This document shows, piece after piece, positions 27,501 to 34,699 of a DNA stretch of 58,969 bases. The DNA is from Streptomyces sp. ST2-7A. GTDB taxonomy: Bacteria; Actinomycetota; Actinomycetes; Streptomycetales; Streptomycetaceae. The stretch covers positions 1 through 58,969 of the forward strand of contig NZ_JAJUWS010000042.1 in assembly GCF_021390475.1 (NCBI RefSeq), in the 5' to 3' direction. Made by a program: the position numbers and the translations under genes. The first letter of the stretch is position 1; each line of letters opens with the position of its first letter. The notes beneath the pieces are model-generated. The model was not told the DNA's origin, searched no databases, and saw only the letters and a list, made by a program, of their open reading frames with translations.

Positions 27501-28442
27501 GTCCTGCACCACGCGATCTGCGACGAGTGGTCGATGAATCTGCTGGTGAAGGAGCTCGCCCGGGACTACGACACCCTGCTGCGCGGCAGTTCCCCGCCCC
27601 GGCGGGGCGGGGAACTGCAGTTCGCCGACTGGGCCGCCTGGGAGCACGGCCTGGACGAGACGCCCGCGCGGGCCGAGGCCGCGCGCCACTGGCGGGGCGC
27701 GCTGGCCGGCGCGCCCACCGAACTGGACCTGCCCACCGATTTCCCGCACGGCACGCAACAGGATGACGCGGGGGCCTGGTTGCCCGTGCGTCTCGAGGCG
27801 GACACGGTGTCCCGGATGCGGGAGGAGGCCCGGGCGCGGGGGGGCACCCTCTTCACCTGGCTGATGACGGGGTACGCGGCATGGCTCGCCCGGCTCACGC
27901 AGTCCGAGGACTTCCTGGTGGGGGTGCCCGTGGCCGGTCGTCACCGGGCGGAGACGGAGTCCCTTCTCGGGTGTTTCGTCAACACCCTGCCGGTGCGGAT
28001 CAACGCCGGGGGGGACCCCACCTTCGCCGAACTGTTCGCACGGGTGCGCGACACCCTGGCGGGAGCCTTCACCCACCAACGGCACCCCTTCGACCTCATG
28101 GTCGAGGAATCGGGCGTGGCACGTGACGCGGCCCGACCGCCTCTCGTGCAGACGGTGCTCTCGCTGCAAGCCGGCGGGGAAACGGGCGACGGCGCGGGAC
28201 CGCGGCTCGGTGACACGGCGCTGCGTCCCCTGGACGCGGAGGGCACGGTTGCCTGGTTCGACGTGTCGGCGGTCCTGTGGGAGGCCGACGGCGGTCTGTC
28301 CGGAATCCTCGCCTACCGCACCGCACTGTTCGAAGAGGCGACGATCAAGGGCTTTCGGCAGGACTGGCTGGCCCTGACCGAAGCCGGTCTGACCCACCCG
28401 CACGCATCCGTTCACACCCTGCTCGACAACGACGCATGGTGA
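24561..28442 (+). CDS. PKS/NRPS hybrid: KS-(degenerate AT)-T-C
   Basis: 1293 residues from ATG 24561; a longer frame overlaps the NRPS before it. The KS (8-430) is intact: C167 in DTACSSSL, H303 in EAHGTGT, H343 in NIGHLD. Residues 440-745 look like a KS-AT linker and a shrunken acyltransferase: the GHSxG site reads GHGSG (591-595), losing the serine at its proper place, and the domain is about 100 residues short, though the closing VDWERC...PTSLFEP remains. T has Ser790 in GGDSL. The terminal C domain (855-1290) has HHAICDE at 983-989, with Glu where Gly is usual. No KR, DH, MT or A domain. Extension would need an AT acting in trans, or the KS may not extend at all. A final C followed by the C at the start of the next NRPS makes a tandem pair. 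Confidence 0.9.
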   Translation: MDRVPFRPVAIVGIAALLPGSGDDPERFAELLEHRADLVGPVPDDRRRDAGLGPDAALAEAALLDRIDTFDHTFFGLSLREARQMDPQQRLLLELTCRAMWDAGYPLSTFRGSRTTVVVGAGRDTYAELPGPDAAPLVTGSLPSAQAGRVAHLLDLRGPALTIDTACSSSLAAVHEACRKLSTGEADWAVTGGVRLLSNPPGVADPGGESIVSPGGRSRSFDAAADGTGLGEGGVVFLLKPLDLAERDGDPIRAVVLGGAVNHDGGRSNGFAAPSAEAQEEMLLEAWRTAGVHPNSLGLIEAHGTGTRLGDPIEFEALSAAFRRRTERTGFCVLGSVKSNIGHLDSAAGAAGLLKTVKTLEHGRRYASAHFTEPNPLLETDRSALRLSTRTEPWETSGPRRAGVSAFGLTGTNVHLVLEQAPPGRRETPIGVPRRVLIPLSARSEGALRRHAARLAAHLRAHPEPAVMADLAFVQATGRDHERRRATVCAATAEEAATRLEELAAGDTEIARVPDATVLIMLLPDEGGIDPGTVGAWTGAFPSLAEWRDEQRVVLDGLPARDREAAESLIDRHTIVRALFEAGLSDRVVIGHGSGNPLVDVLRGETDPVTAARGLTPPGTAGDPDAHRTETVFATIAAEGDPVFITPWPGRLAELAGELAPRHRGVLIDAAHVPGRDPRDLLLDILGAAYEAGVEVDWERCVRFSGGYGRRAPMPTSLFEPIRCWAEPGPRETVGARGGAPAGEAPAESSHLSEDDGTEAERKLAAVWCALLGSETVSRDDDFFDLGGDSLMQVQLGNAVERKFGFDLPFDVVYEHPILRDLAAYLLEHSVPGRAEEEIPAARGPVHDPERDHAPVTHSQRRMWLLQQLAPTSGAYNVATVFHPDGPVDADVLRRALDGLVARHDILRTRLVLEDGELLQRVTASGAWNLDVIEREMTEQEAEEFLRDHAGRPFDLAEPGAARALLLVDPADPAHHRLQLVLHHAICDEWSMNLLVKELARDYDTLLRGSSPPRRGGELQFADWAAWEHGLDETPARAEAARHWRGALAGAPTELDLPTDFPHGTQQDDAGAWLPVRLEADTVSRMREEARARGGTLFTWLMTGYAAWLARLTQSEDFLVGVPVAGRHRAETESLLGCFVNTLPVRINAGGDPTFAELFARVRDTLAGAFTHQRHPFDLMVEESGVARDAARPPLVQTVLSLQAGGETGDGAGPRLGDTALRPLDAEGTVAWFDVSAVLWEADGGLSGILAYRTALFEEATIKGFRQDWLALTEAGLTHPHASVHTLLDNDAW

Positions 28443-28462
28443 CGGGATCCGAGGAGACAGGC

Positions 28463-29812
28463 ATGCACGAGAGTCATATCGGACGCAACCTGGAACAGGG
28501 CATCGCGACGCTCCGACGTGAGGACCCGGAACTGTTCGACCTGCTGGAACAGGAGCACCTGAGACAGGGGGAGACGCTGTCCCTGGTCGCGTCGAGCGGC
28601 GGCACCGACGCCTCGGTGATGGCGGTCGTCGGTTCGAGCATCGTCAACGTCACGGCCGAGGGCTACCCGGGCAGGCGCTACCACGCGGGGTGCCACTACG
28701 TGGATCGGGCCGAGGAGTTGGCGATCGCCAGGGCGAAGAAGGTCTTCGGGGCCCGGTACGTCAACGTCCAGCCGCACTGCGCGAGCTTCGCCAACCACAC
28801 CGTTATGCAGGCGGTGTTGAAGCCCGGCGACACGATTCTCGGAATGGCCCTGGACCAGGGCGGTCACCTGACCCATGGTTCACCCGTGAATCTCAGCGGC
28901 AGGCTGTTCGACGTGCACGCGTACGGGCTCGACGAGAAGGGCCTGATCGACTACGGGGAACTGCGCGCGCTGGCCCTGGAACACCGCCCCCGCCTGATCG
29001 TCTGCGGCACGACCTCCTACACCCGGGTCATCGACTTCGAACGCATCCGGGCCGTCGCGGACGAGGTCGGGGCGTACGTCCTCGCCGACGTCACCCACAT
29101 CGCCGGGCTGATCGCCGCCGGTCTGCACCCGAGCCCCATCGACGCCGCCCACTTCACCACCACGTGCACGTTCAAACAACTGTACGGCCCGCGGGGTGGC
29201 CTGATCATGATGGGACGGGACGCCGACCGGCTCGGTGACGACGACTCCCGCACCCTGTCGCAGCGCATACGGAGCGCGGTGTTCCCCATGATGCAGGGCT
29301 CCCCCGAGGTTCACACCATCGCGGCCAAGGCCCGTGCCATGGACCGGTTGCTGCAACCCGGGTTCGGGGAACTGGCCCAACGCATCCGCGACAACGCCGA
29401 CGCCCTGGCCGCGTCCCTGGCGCGACGGGGATACGACGTGATCGGTGGTGGCACCGACAACCACATCGTGTTGTTCCGCGTGCCACCGCACCTCAACGGC
29501 GTGGTCGCCGAACGTGCCCTCGAGTCCTGCCACATCCTCGTCAACAAGAACAAGATCCCCGGTGACACACGCGGCGCGACCGTGGCCAGCGGGGTACGCC
29601 TGGGCAGCAACACCGTCGCCCTGCGGCACATGGGCCCCGAGCAGATGGAACGCTGCGTCGAACTCATCGACACCGTGCTCACCCACGTACGGACTCTCCC
29701 GGAGGGTGACGCACAGGTGCCCGACGATGTGCGCGCGCAGGTCGTCGCCGCCATTCGCGACCTGTGCCGGGACTTCCCGCTGCCGTATGCCACGGCCACC
29801 GAGACTCTCTAG
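28463..29812 (+). CDS. serine hydroxymethyltransferase-like PLP enzyme
   Basis: 449 residues; ATG 28463 follows GAGGAG. Fold type I PLP enzyme of the SHMT kind: EGYPGRRYHAGCHYVDRAEELAI, QPHCASFANHTVMQAVLKPGD, DVTHIAGLIAAG and PLP lysine K238 in TTTCTFKQLYGPRGG. Housekeeping SHMT has THK at that point, whereas here it is TFK, and other departures (SSGGTDASVM for the usual SEN segment) mark a divergent, specialised member. Relatives in biosynthesis include alpha-methyl/hydroxymethyl transferases and threonine transaldolases, which make beta-hydroxy amino acids. Which of these applies is undecided. The formyltransferase gene in the same operon favours folate chemistry. It lies between two megasynthase genes with 20 and 14 bp gaps. 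Confidence 0.85.
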   Translation: MHESHIGRNLEQGIATLRREDPELFDLLEQEHLRQGETLSLVASSGGTDASVMAVVGSSIVNVTAEGYPGRRYHAGCHYVDRAEELAIARAKKVFGARYVNVQPHCASFANHTVMQAVLKPGDTILGMALDQGGHLTHGSPVNLSGRLFDVHAYGLDEKGLIDYGELRALALEHRPRLIVCGTTSYTRVIDFERIRAVADEVGAYVLADVTHIAGLIAAGLHPSPIDAAHFTTTCTFKQLYGPRGGLIMMGRDADRLGDDDSRTLSQRIRSAVFPMMQGSPEVHTIAAKARAMDRLLQPGFGELAQRIRDNADALAASLARRGYDVIGGGTDNHIVLFRVPPHLNGVVAERALESCHILVNKNKIPGDTRGATVASGVRLGSNTVALRHMGPEQMERCVELIDTVLTHVRTLPEGDAQVPDDVRAQVVAAIRDLCRDFPLPYATATETL

Positions 29813-29826
29813 GGACATCAGGACAC

Positions 29827-32800
29827 ATGGCGAAGAACGTCGAGGCGGTCTATCCGCTCTCCCCCCTTCAACAGGGCCTGCTCTTTCACACCCTGAGCCG
29901 GCCCGGGGAACCCACCTACTTCGAACAGATCCACTGCCGCATCAAGGGACGGTTGGACCGGTCGGCCTTCGAGGAGGCGTGGAACCGGTCCGTGGCCCGG
30001 CACCCCGTCCTGCGGACCGCGTTCGCCTGGCAGCGGTTGAAAGAGCCGCTGCAGGTCGTGGGCCGGAACGTCCGGGTCCCCGTGGACTGGGCGGACTGGC
30101 GTGACCGGTCTGATCCCGACACCGACTGGCAGCGACTGCTCCTCGAGGACCGCCGGCGCGGATTCGACATGGCGAAAGCACCGCTGATGCGGCTGACGGC
30201 CCGCCGGACCGATGACGAGACCCACTACTTCGTGTGGAGCCACCACCACATCCTGCTGGACGGGTGGAGCTTCGGCCTGGTCCTGCACGAGGTCCTGGAG
30301 TGCTACGCGTCGATGGTCGGGACGGGGCGGCCACCGACACTCGAGCCCGTCCGACCGTTCGGCGACTTCATCCGCCACCTGGGCGAGCGCGATACCGAGA
30401 CCGACGAGACGTTCTGGCGGGACTACCTGCGCGGGTTCGACGCGCCGACCCGGCTGGCCGTCGATCGCGGCCAGGGCGTGCACGAGGGCGGCAGCGGTAC
30501 CGAGGTCACCCTGTCGGTGACCCTCGACCGGGAGACGAGCGCCACCGTGCGGGACCAATGTGCCCGGCTGGGCGTCTCCCTCGGCACGCTCGCCCACGCG
30601 GCGTGGGCCCGGCTGCTGGGCTCCTACAGCGGCGAGAACGAGGTGCTGTTCGGTTCCACCACGGCGGGACGCCCGCCGGAACTGCGGGGCGTGGAGCAGA
30701 TGGTCGGTCTGTTCATCAACGCCGTTCCGCTGCGGGTGCGCATCGACCCGAGGAAGCGGGTCGGCGAATGGCTGGAGGAGATCCAGCGGGACCTGTTCCG
30801 GCTCCAGGCCCACCAGTTCACCGGTCTCGCCCGGGTCCAGGAACTGTCCGAGGTGGAACGCGGCAAGCCGCTGTTCGAGACGCTGCTCAGCTTCCAGAAC
30901 TACCCCTTGGACGACGGCCACACCGCCGACCGGGGCGGCATCCGGCTGACCGACTACGGATGGAGCGGCCCGACCAACTATCCCGTCGCCGTCCGTGCCT
31001 TCCCCGGTGACGAGATCATGCTCGTGCTCACCCACTACCGTCACCGCCTTGACGACGACACCGCCCGCACGATGCTGGACCAGTTGCGGACGCTGGTGGA
31101 ACGCCTCGGCAGCGAACCCGACCGGTTCCTGTGGGAGATCGGGACGGTGGCGGGCGAGCACGCCGATCGTGTGCTGCGGCGGTGGAACGACACCGGTGCC
31201 GACTTCGACCTGGATCGAACCCTCCACGGGTTGGCGGAGCGGCAGGCCGCGCTGCGACCGGACGCGCCGGCGGTCGTCGCCGGGGACGGTCGACTCACCT
31301 ACGCCGAATTGGACGCCCGGGCCAACCAGCTCGCCCGGCATCTGGTGGACCTCGGTATCCGCCCCGGGGACAGGGTGGGCCTGTGCACCGAGAAGTCCAC
31401 GGCCACCGTCGTCGGCATCCTCGGTGTCATGAAGGCGGGCGCGGCCTACGTCCCTCTGGACCCCGCCTACCCCGCCGAGCGGATCGCGTACATGGTGGAG
31501 GACGCCGGTCTGCGAGTGCTGTTGACCGGCGGCGGGATCGAGTTGGACGTTCCCCCCGGCCTCCCGTCGCTCTCCCTGGACGGTGACGGGGACGCCATCT
31601 CCCGGCAACCCTCCACGCCGCTCGACCTGAAGGTGTCGCCGGACGATTTCGCCTACGTCATCTACACCTCCGGCTCCTCGGGCCGGCCCAAGGGGGTGAT
31701 GCTCGACCACCGCGGGCGGATCAACAACGTCGAGGACTACTGCCGCCGCTTCGACATGAGCCCGGGGGACCGCACCCTGTGCGTGTCCTCGCTCAGCTTC
31801 GACATCTCCGTGTGCGACCTGTTCTGCAGCCTCAACGCGGGGGGCGTGCTCGTGTTCCCGGACGCCCCCCGGGCCAAGGATCCGGATCACTGGCTGGACC
31901 TGATCGACCGGGAGGGCATCACCCTCTGGCACTCGGCCCCCGCCCTGATGGACGCGCTGCTGGACGTCGCCGAGGAGCGCGGCCACCGTCCCGGGATCCT
32001 GCGTCTCGCCGTCCTCGACGGCGACTGGATCCCGCTGTCCCAGCCCGACCGGGTACGCGCCTCCTTCCCGGCCGTGCAGGTGGTCAGCGCGGGCGGCGCG
32101 ACCGAACTGTCGGTGGATTCCGTCACGTACCCCATCGGCGCGGTCGATCCGGCATGGCGGAGCATCCCCTATGGCAGGCCGATGGCGAACCAGACCGCCT
32201 ACATCGTCGACGAGCGGATGGAGCCGGCGCCCGTCGGCGTCCCCGGGGAGCTCTGCCTGGGAGGGGTCGGCCTGGCGGCGGGGTACCTGGACCGGCCGGA
32301 GTTGACGGCGGAGAAGTTCGTTCCCCATCCGTGGCCCGACCGGCCCGGGGACCGGCTCTACCGTACCGGCGATCTGGCCCGATTCGGTCCGGACGGGACG
32401 ATCGAACTGCTCGGCCGCATCGACTTCCAGGTGAAGATCCGCGGAGTCCGGATCGAACCGGGGGAAACCGAGGCCGTGCTGCGCGAGCACCCCGGGGTGG
32501 ACACCTGTCTGGTGGCCGCGCCGCCCGACGACGCCGGGGATCGCCGCCTGGTCGCCTACGTCGTGCCGGTGGGGGAGGGGGAGGGGGAGGGGGAGGACAT
32601 CCTCCACGCCGAACTGCGGGCATGGCTCCGCCGTCGGGTTCCCGACCACCTCGTCCCCGAGGCGTTCGTCCGACTCGAGGCGCTGCCGTTGACGGCCAAC
32701 GGCAAGGTCGATCGACGGCGTCTGCCGGTTCCCCGCTTCACCGCCGCCGCGGTGCGCGCGGAACCGCGAACCGGGATGGAAAAGGCGCTCGCCGAGCACT

Positions 32801-33783
32801 GGGCCGGTGTCCTGGGCATCGACCCCTCTGCCGTGGACGTGGAGACGAGCTTCTTCGAGATGGGGGGCAACTCCCTGAAGGCGCTGCGGGCCTGTCGCGT
32901 GCCCGGCCACACCATCCCGATCACCGCGCTCTACCAGTACCGCAGCGTGCGCGCCCTGGCCGAGCACCTCGGTCAGGGCGGTCGGAACACCGACGTCCTG
33001 GTACGGCTCGGCGGCGCCGAGCCGGCGCCGACGGCGCCCGCCGTGATCTGTGTGCCGTACGGAGGTGGCCACGCGGGGGTCTACCAGCCGCTGGCCGAGG
33101 CACTGGCGGACCGGCTCACGGTGTACGCGGTGCGGCTCCCCGGCCACGAACACGACGACACGAGCGAGGCGCCGCAGCCGGTCGAGGTGATCGCCCGGGC
33201 CGTGGCGGAGGCCGCCCGTGGCATGAAGGACCGTCCGCTGCTGGTGTACGGACACTGCGGGGGCGTGGCGCTGGCCACCGAGATCACCCGATTGATGGAG
33301 GAAGAAGGGCTCGACGTACGACACCTCTTCGTGGCCGCGTCGTACCCCCCCTCGGCGAGTGACGGTCTCCTGGACGACCCGTTCACCCAACGGACCAATC
33401 GCGAGCTGGCACGTTCCTTCGCCGAGCTGGGCGGCTTCAACGACCTGAGCGACGAGGAGGCGGAGGTGATCGGCCGGTTGCTGCGGCACGACGGCACCGA
33501 GGCGAGGCGCTACTTCCGCCAAGCCCTGGAGCGCGTCGCCGAGGGGTCGGGTCAAACGCTGCGCACCCCTTTGACCTGTCTGATCGGTGACGATGACCCC
33601 TTGACCGAGGGCTACGCCGAGGACTGGCGCAGCTGGGGTCTGTTCGCCTCCCGGCACGAACTGGTCGTGCTCCCGGGCGACCACTACTTCGTCCGGGCAC
33701 ACCCGGACAAGGTCGCCGACCACCTGCTCACAGTCCTTTCCCCCGTCCCGATGCCGGAGACGCACACCGAGGTGCCCCAGTGA
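29827..33783 (+). CDS. NRPS termination module: C-A-T-TE with cysteine thioesterase
   Basis: 1318 residues. The C domain (8-440) has HHILLDG at 140-146. The A domain (460-970) has K622, D659 and K960. It belongs to the subgroup with DGDWIP and GGATELS motifs, in which my hand-read code is DICHVDAVDK; this matches no code I know, so the substrate is open (the two extra Asp could suit a basic side chain). T Ser1016 lies in GGNSL. The TE (1070-1300) has nucleophile C1144 in GHCGG instead of Ser, with Asp at about 1255-1257 and H1286 in GDHYFV. Cys thioesterases are known in enzymes that close beta-lactone or beta-lactam rings (obafluorin, sulfazecin). A GEGEGEGE run at 32571-32596 is a simple-repeat linker. 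The stop overlaps the next gene (GTGA). Confidence 0.92.
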   Translation: MAKNVEAVYPLSPLQQGLLFHTLSRPGEPTYFEQIHCRIKGRLDRSAFEEAWNRSVARHPVLRTAFAWQRLKEPLQVVGRNVRVPVDWADWRDRSDPDTDWQRLLLEDRRRGFDMAKAPLMRLTARRTDDETHYFVWSHHHILLDGWSFGLVLHEVLECYASMVGTGRPPTLEPVRPFGDFIRHLGERDTETDETFWRDYLRGFDAPTRLAVDRGQGVHEGGSGTEVTLSVTLDRETSATVRDQCARLGVSLGTLAHAAWARLLGSYSGENEVLFGSTTAGRPPELRGVEQMVGLFINAVPLRVRIDPRKRVGEWLEEIQRDLFRLQAHQFTGLARVQELSEVERGKPLFETLLSFQNYPLDDGHTADRGGIRLTDYGWSGPTNYPVAVRAFPGDEIMLVLTHYRHRLDDDTARTMLDQLRTLVERLGSEPDRFLWEIGTVAGEHADRVLRRWNDTGADFDLDRTLHGLAERQAALRPDAPAVVAGDGRLTYAELDARANQLARHLVDLGIRPGDRVGLCTEKSTATVVGILGVMKAGAAYVPLDPAYPAERIAYMVEDAGLRVLLTGGGIELDVPPGLPSLSLDGDGDAISRQPSTPLDLKVSPDDFAYVIYTSGSSGRPKGVMLDHRGRINNVEDYCRRFDMSPGDRTLCVSSLSFDISVCDLFCSLNAGGVLVFPDAPRAKDPDHWLDLIDREGITLWHSAPALMDALLDVAEERGHRPGILRLAVLDGDWIPLSQPDRVRASFPAVQVVSAGGATELSVDSVTYPIGAVDPAWRSIPYGRPMANQTAYIVDERMEPAPVGVPGELCLGGVGLAAGYLDRPELTAEKFVPHPWPDRPGDRLYRTGDLARFGPDGTIELLGRIDFQVKIRGVRIEPGETEAVLREHPGVDTCLVAAPPDDAGDRRLVAYVVPVGEGEGEGEDILHAELRAWLRRRVPDHLVPEAFVRLEALPLTANGKVDRRRLPVPRFTAAAVRAEPRTGMEKALAEHWAGVLGIDPSAVDVETSFFEMGGNSLKALRACRVPGHTIPITALYQYRSVRALAEHLGQGGRNTDVLVRLGGAEPAPTAPAVICVPYGGGHAGVYQPLAEALADRLTVYAVRLPGHEHDDTSEAPQPVEVIARAVAEAARGMKDRPLLVYGHCGGVALATEITRLMEEEGLDVRHLFVAASYPPSASDGLLDDPFTQRTNRELARSFAELGGFNDLSDEEAEVIGRLLRHDGTEARRYFRQALERVAEGSGQTLRTPLTCLIGDDDPLTEGYAEDWRSWGLFASRHELVVLPGDHYFVRAHPDKVADHLLTVLSPVPMPETHTEVPQ

Positions 33784-34667
33784 ACGCCACACCGAACGCC
33801 CCGACCACCAGCGACCCGACGCCCCGGAACGGTTACCGTCTCGCGGTCATCAACCTGATGCCGCAGGCGGAGATCTACCTCGACTACATGGCGCAGGTCC
33901 TCCCGCCCGGTACGGACGTGCGGTGGATCAGGGTCCGCAACCACCCCTACCGCAGCAGCAACCACGAGATCCTGGCGGCCACCCACCGTCACTACGACGA
34001 AACCGATCTCGATGGCTGCGACGCCCTGTTGCTCACCGGCGCGGCGATGGACCTCAACCCGGACCTCACCGCGGCGACGTACTGGGAGGAGATCGTCGAG
34101 ACCCTCCGGGACGCGGACGGCAGGGTGGGCTCCATAGCCGGCGTCTGCTGGGGGGCCCAGGTGGTGGGGAAGGTCTTCTACGGGATCGAGAAGCAGCACT
34201 TCCCGGCCAAGATCTCCGGCGTCATCGAGATGACCAACATCGCCCCGGAACACCCGCTGATGCGCGGCCTCGACGATCGCTACTGGCTGCCCCAGAGCCG
34301 GTACGCGCAGATGGAGCCCACGGCTTTCGCGAAGGCCGTCGCCGACGGCGTGTTGGTGCCGCTCGACTGGTCCGAGGAGTCCGGCCACACCACGGTGGTC
34401 TCCGCCGACGGCGCCCACCTGATGCTGCAGGGGCACCAGGACTACCCCACCGAGCGTCTGGCCGAGGAGTACCACAGCGCGTTGCGGAAGGGACAGTCAC
34501 CGCCCGTTCCGCTCAACTACGACCCCGAACGCCCGGTGAACCGATGGCGTGCCAACAACCGGACCTTCTTCGCCGCGTGGCTGGAAAGCGCCGCCGAGCG
34601 CAAGCGGACGCACGGACTTTCCGCCGGACCGACCACCGCCCCCTCCATCATCCCGTCGCAGCTGTGA
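33780..34667 (+). CDS. MetA-like homoserine O-acyltransferase family protein
   Basis: 295 residues from GTG 33780, overlapping the previous stop. It follows the MetA/HTS family: VINLMPQAEIYLDYMAQ (family: INLMP), DALLLTGAAMDLN, YWEEI, catalytic-type C123 in AGVCWGAQ, FYGIEKQHFPAKISGV, LPQSRYAQM and H219 in GHQDYPTERLAEEY, then VPLNYDP. MetA activates homoserine as its O-succinyl or O-acetyl ester. Here the changes from consensus and the position between two megasynthase genes suggest a related acylation of a hydroxy amino acid or intermediate, for instance to make a leaving group. It may instead just supply an O-acylated precursor. The last 20 residues are a low-complexity tail. Confidence 0.85.
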   Translation: MNATPNAPTTSDPTPRNGYRLAVINLMPQAEIYLDYMAQVLPPGTDVRWIRVRNHPYRSSNHEILAATHRHYDETDLDGCDALLLTGAAMDLNPDLTAATYWEEIVETLRDADGRVGSIAGVCWGAQVVGKVFYGIEKQHFPAKISGVIEMTNIAPEHPLMRGLDDRYWLPQSRYAQMEPTAFAKAVADGVLVPLDWSEESGHTTVVSADGAHLMLQGHQDYPTERLAEEYHSALRKGQSPPVPLNYDPERPVNRWRANNRTFFAAWLESAAERKRTHGLSAGPTTAPSIIPSQL

Positions 34668-34699
34668 CCCCGGTCCGCGATCCGAGGAGTGTGCCCCCC

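Noticed and set aside
32571..32596. GGGGGA simple repeat encoding Gly-Glu
   Set aside because: An in-frame low-complexity linker near the end of the A domain; no sign of a separate element.
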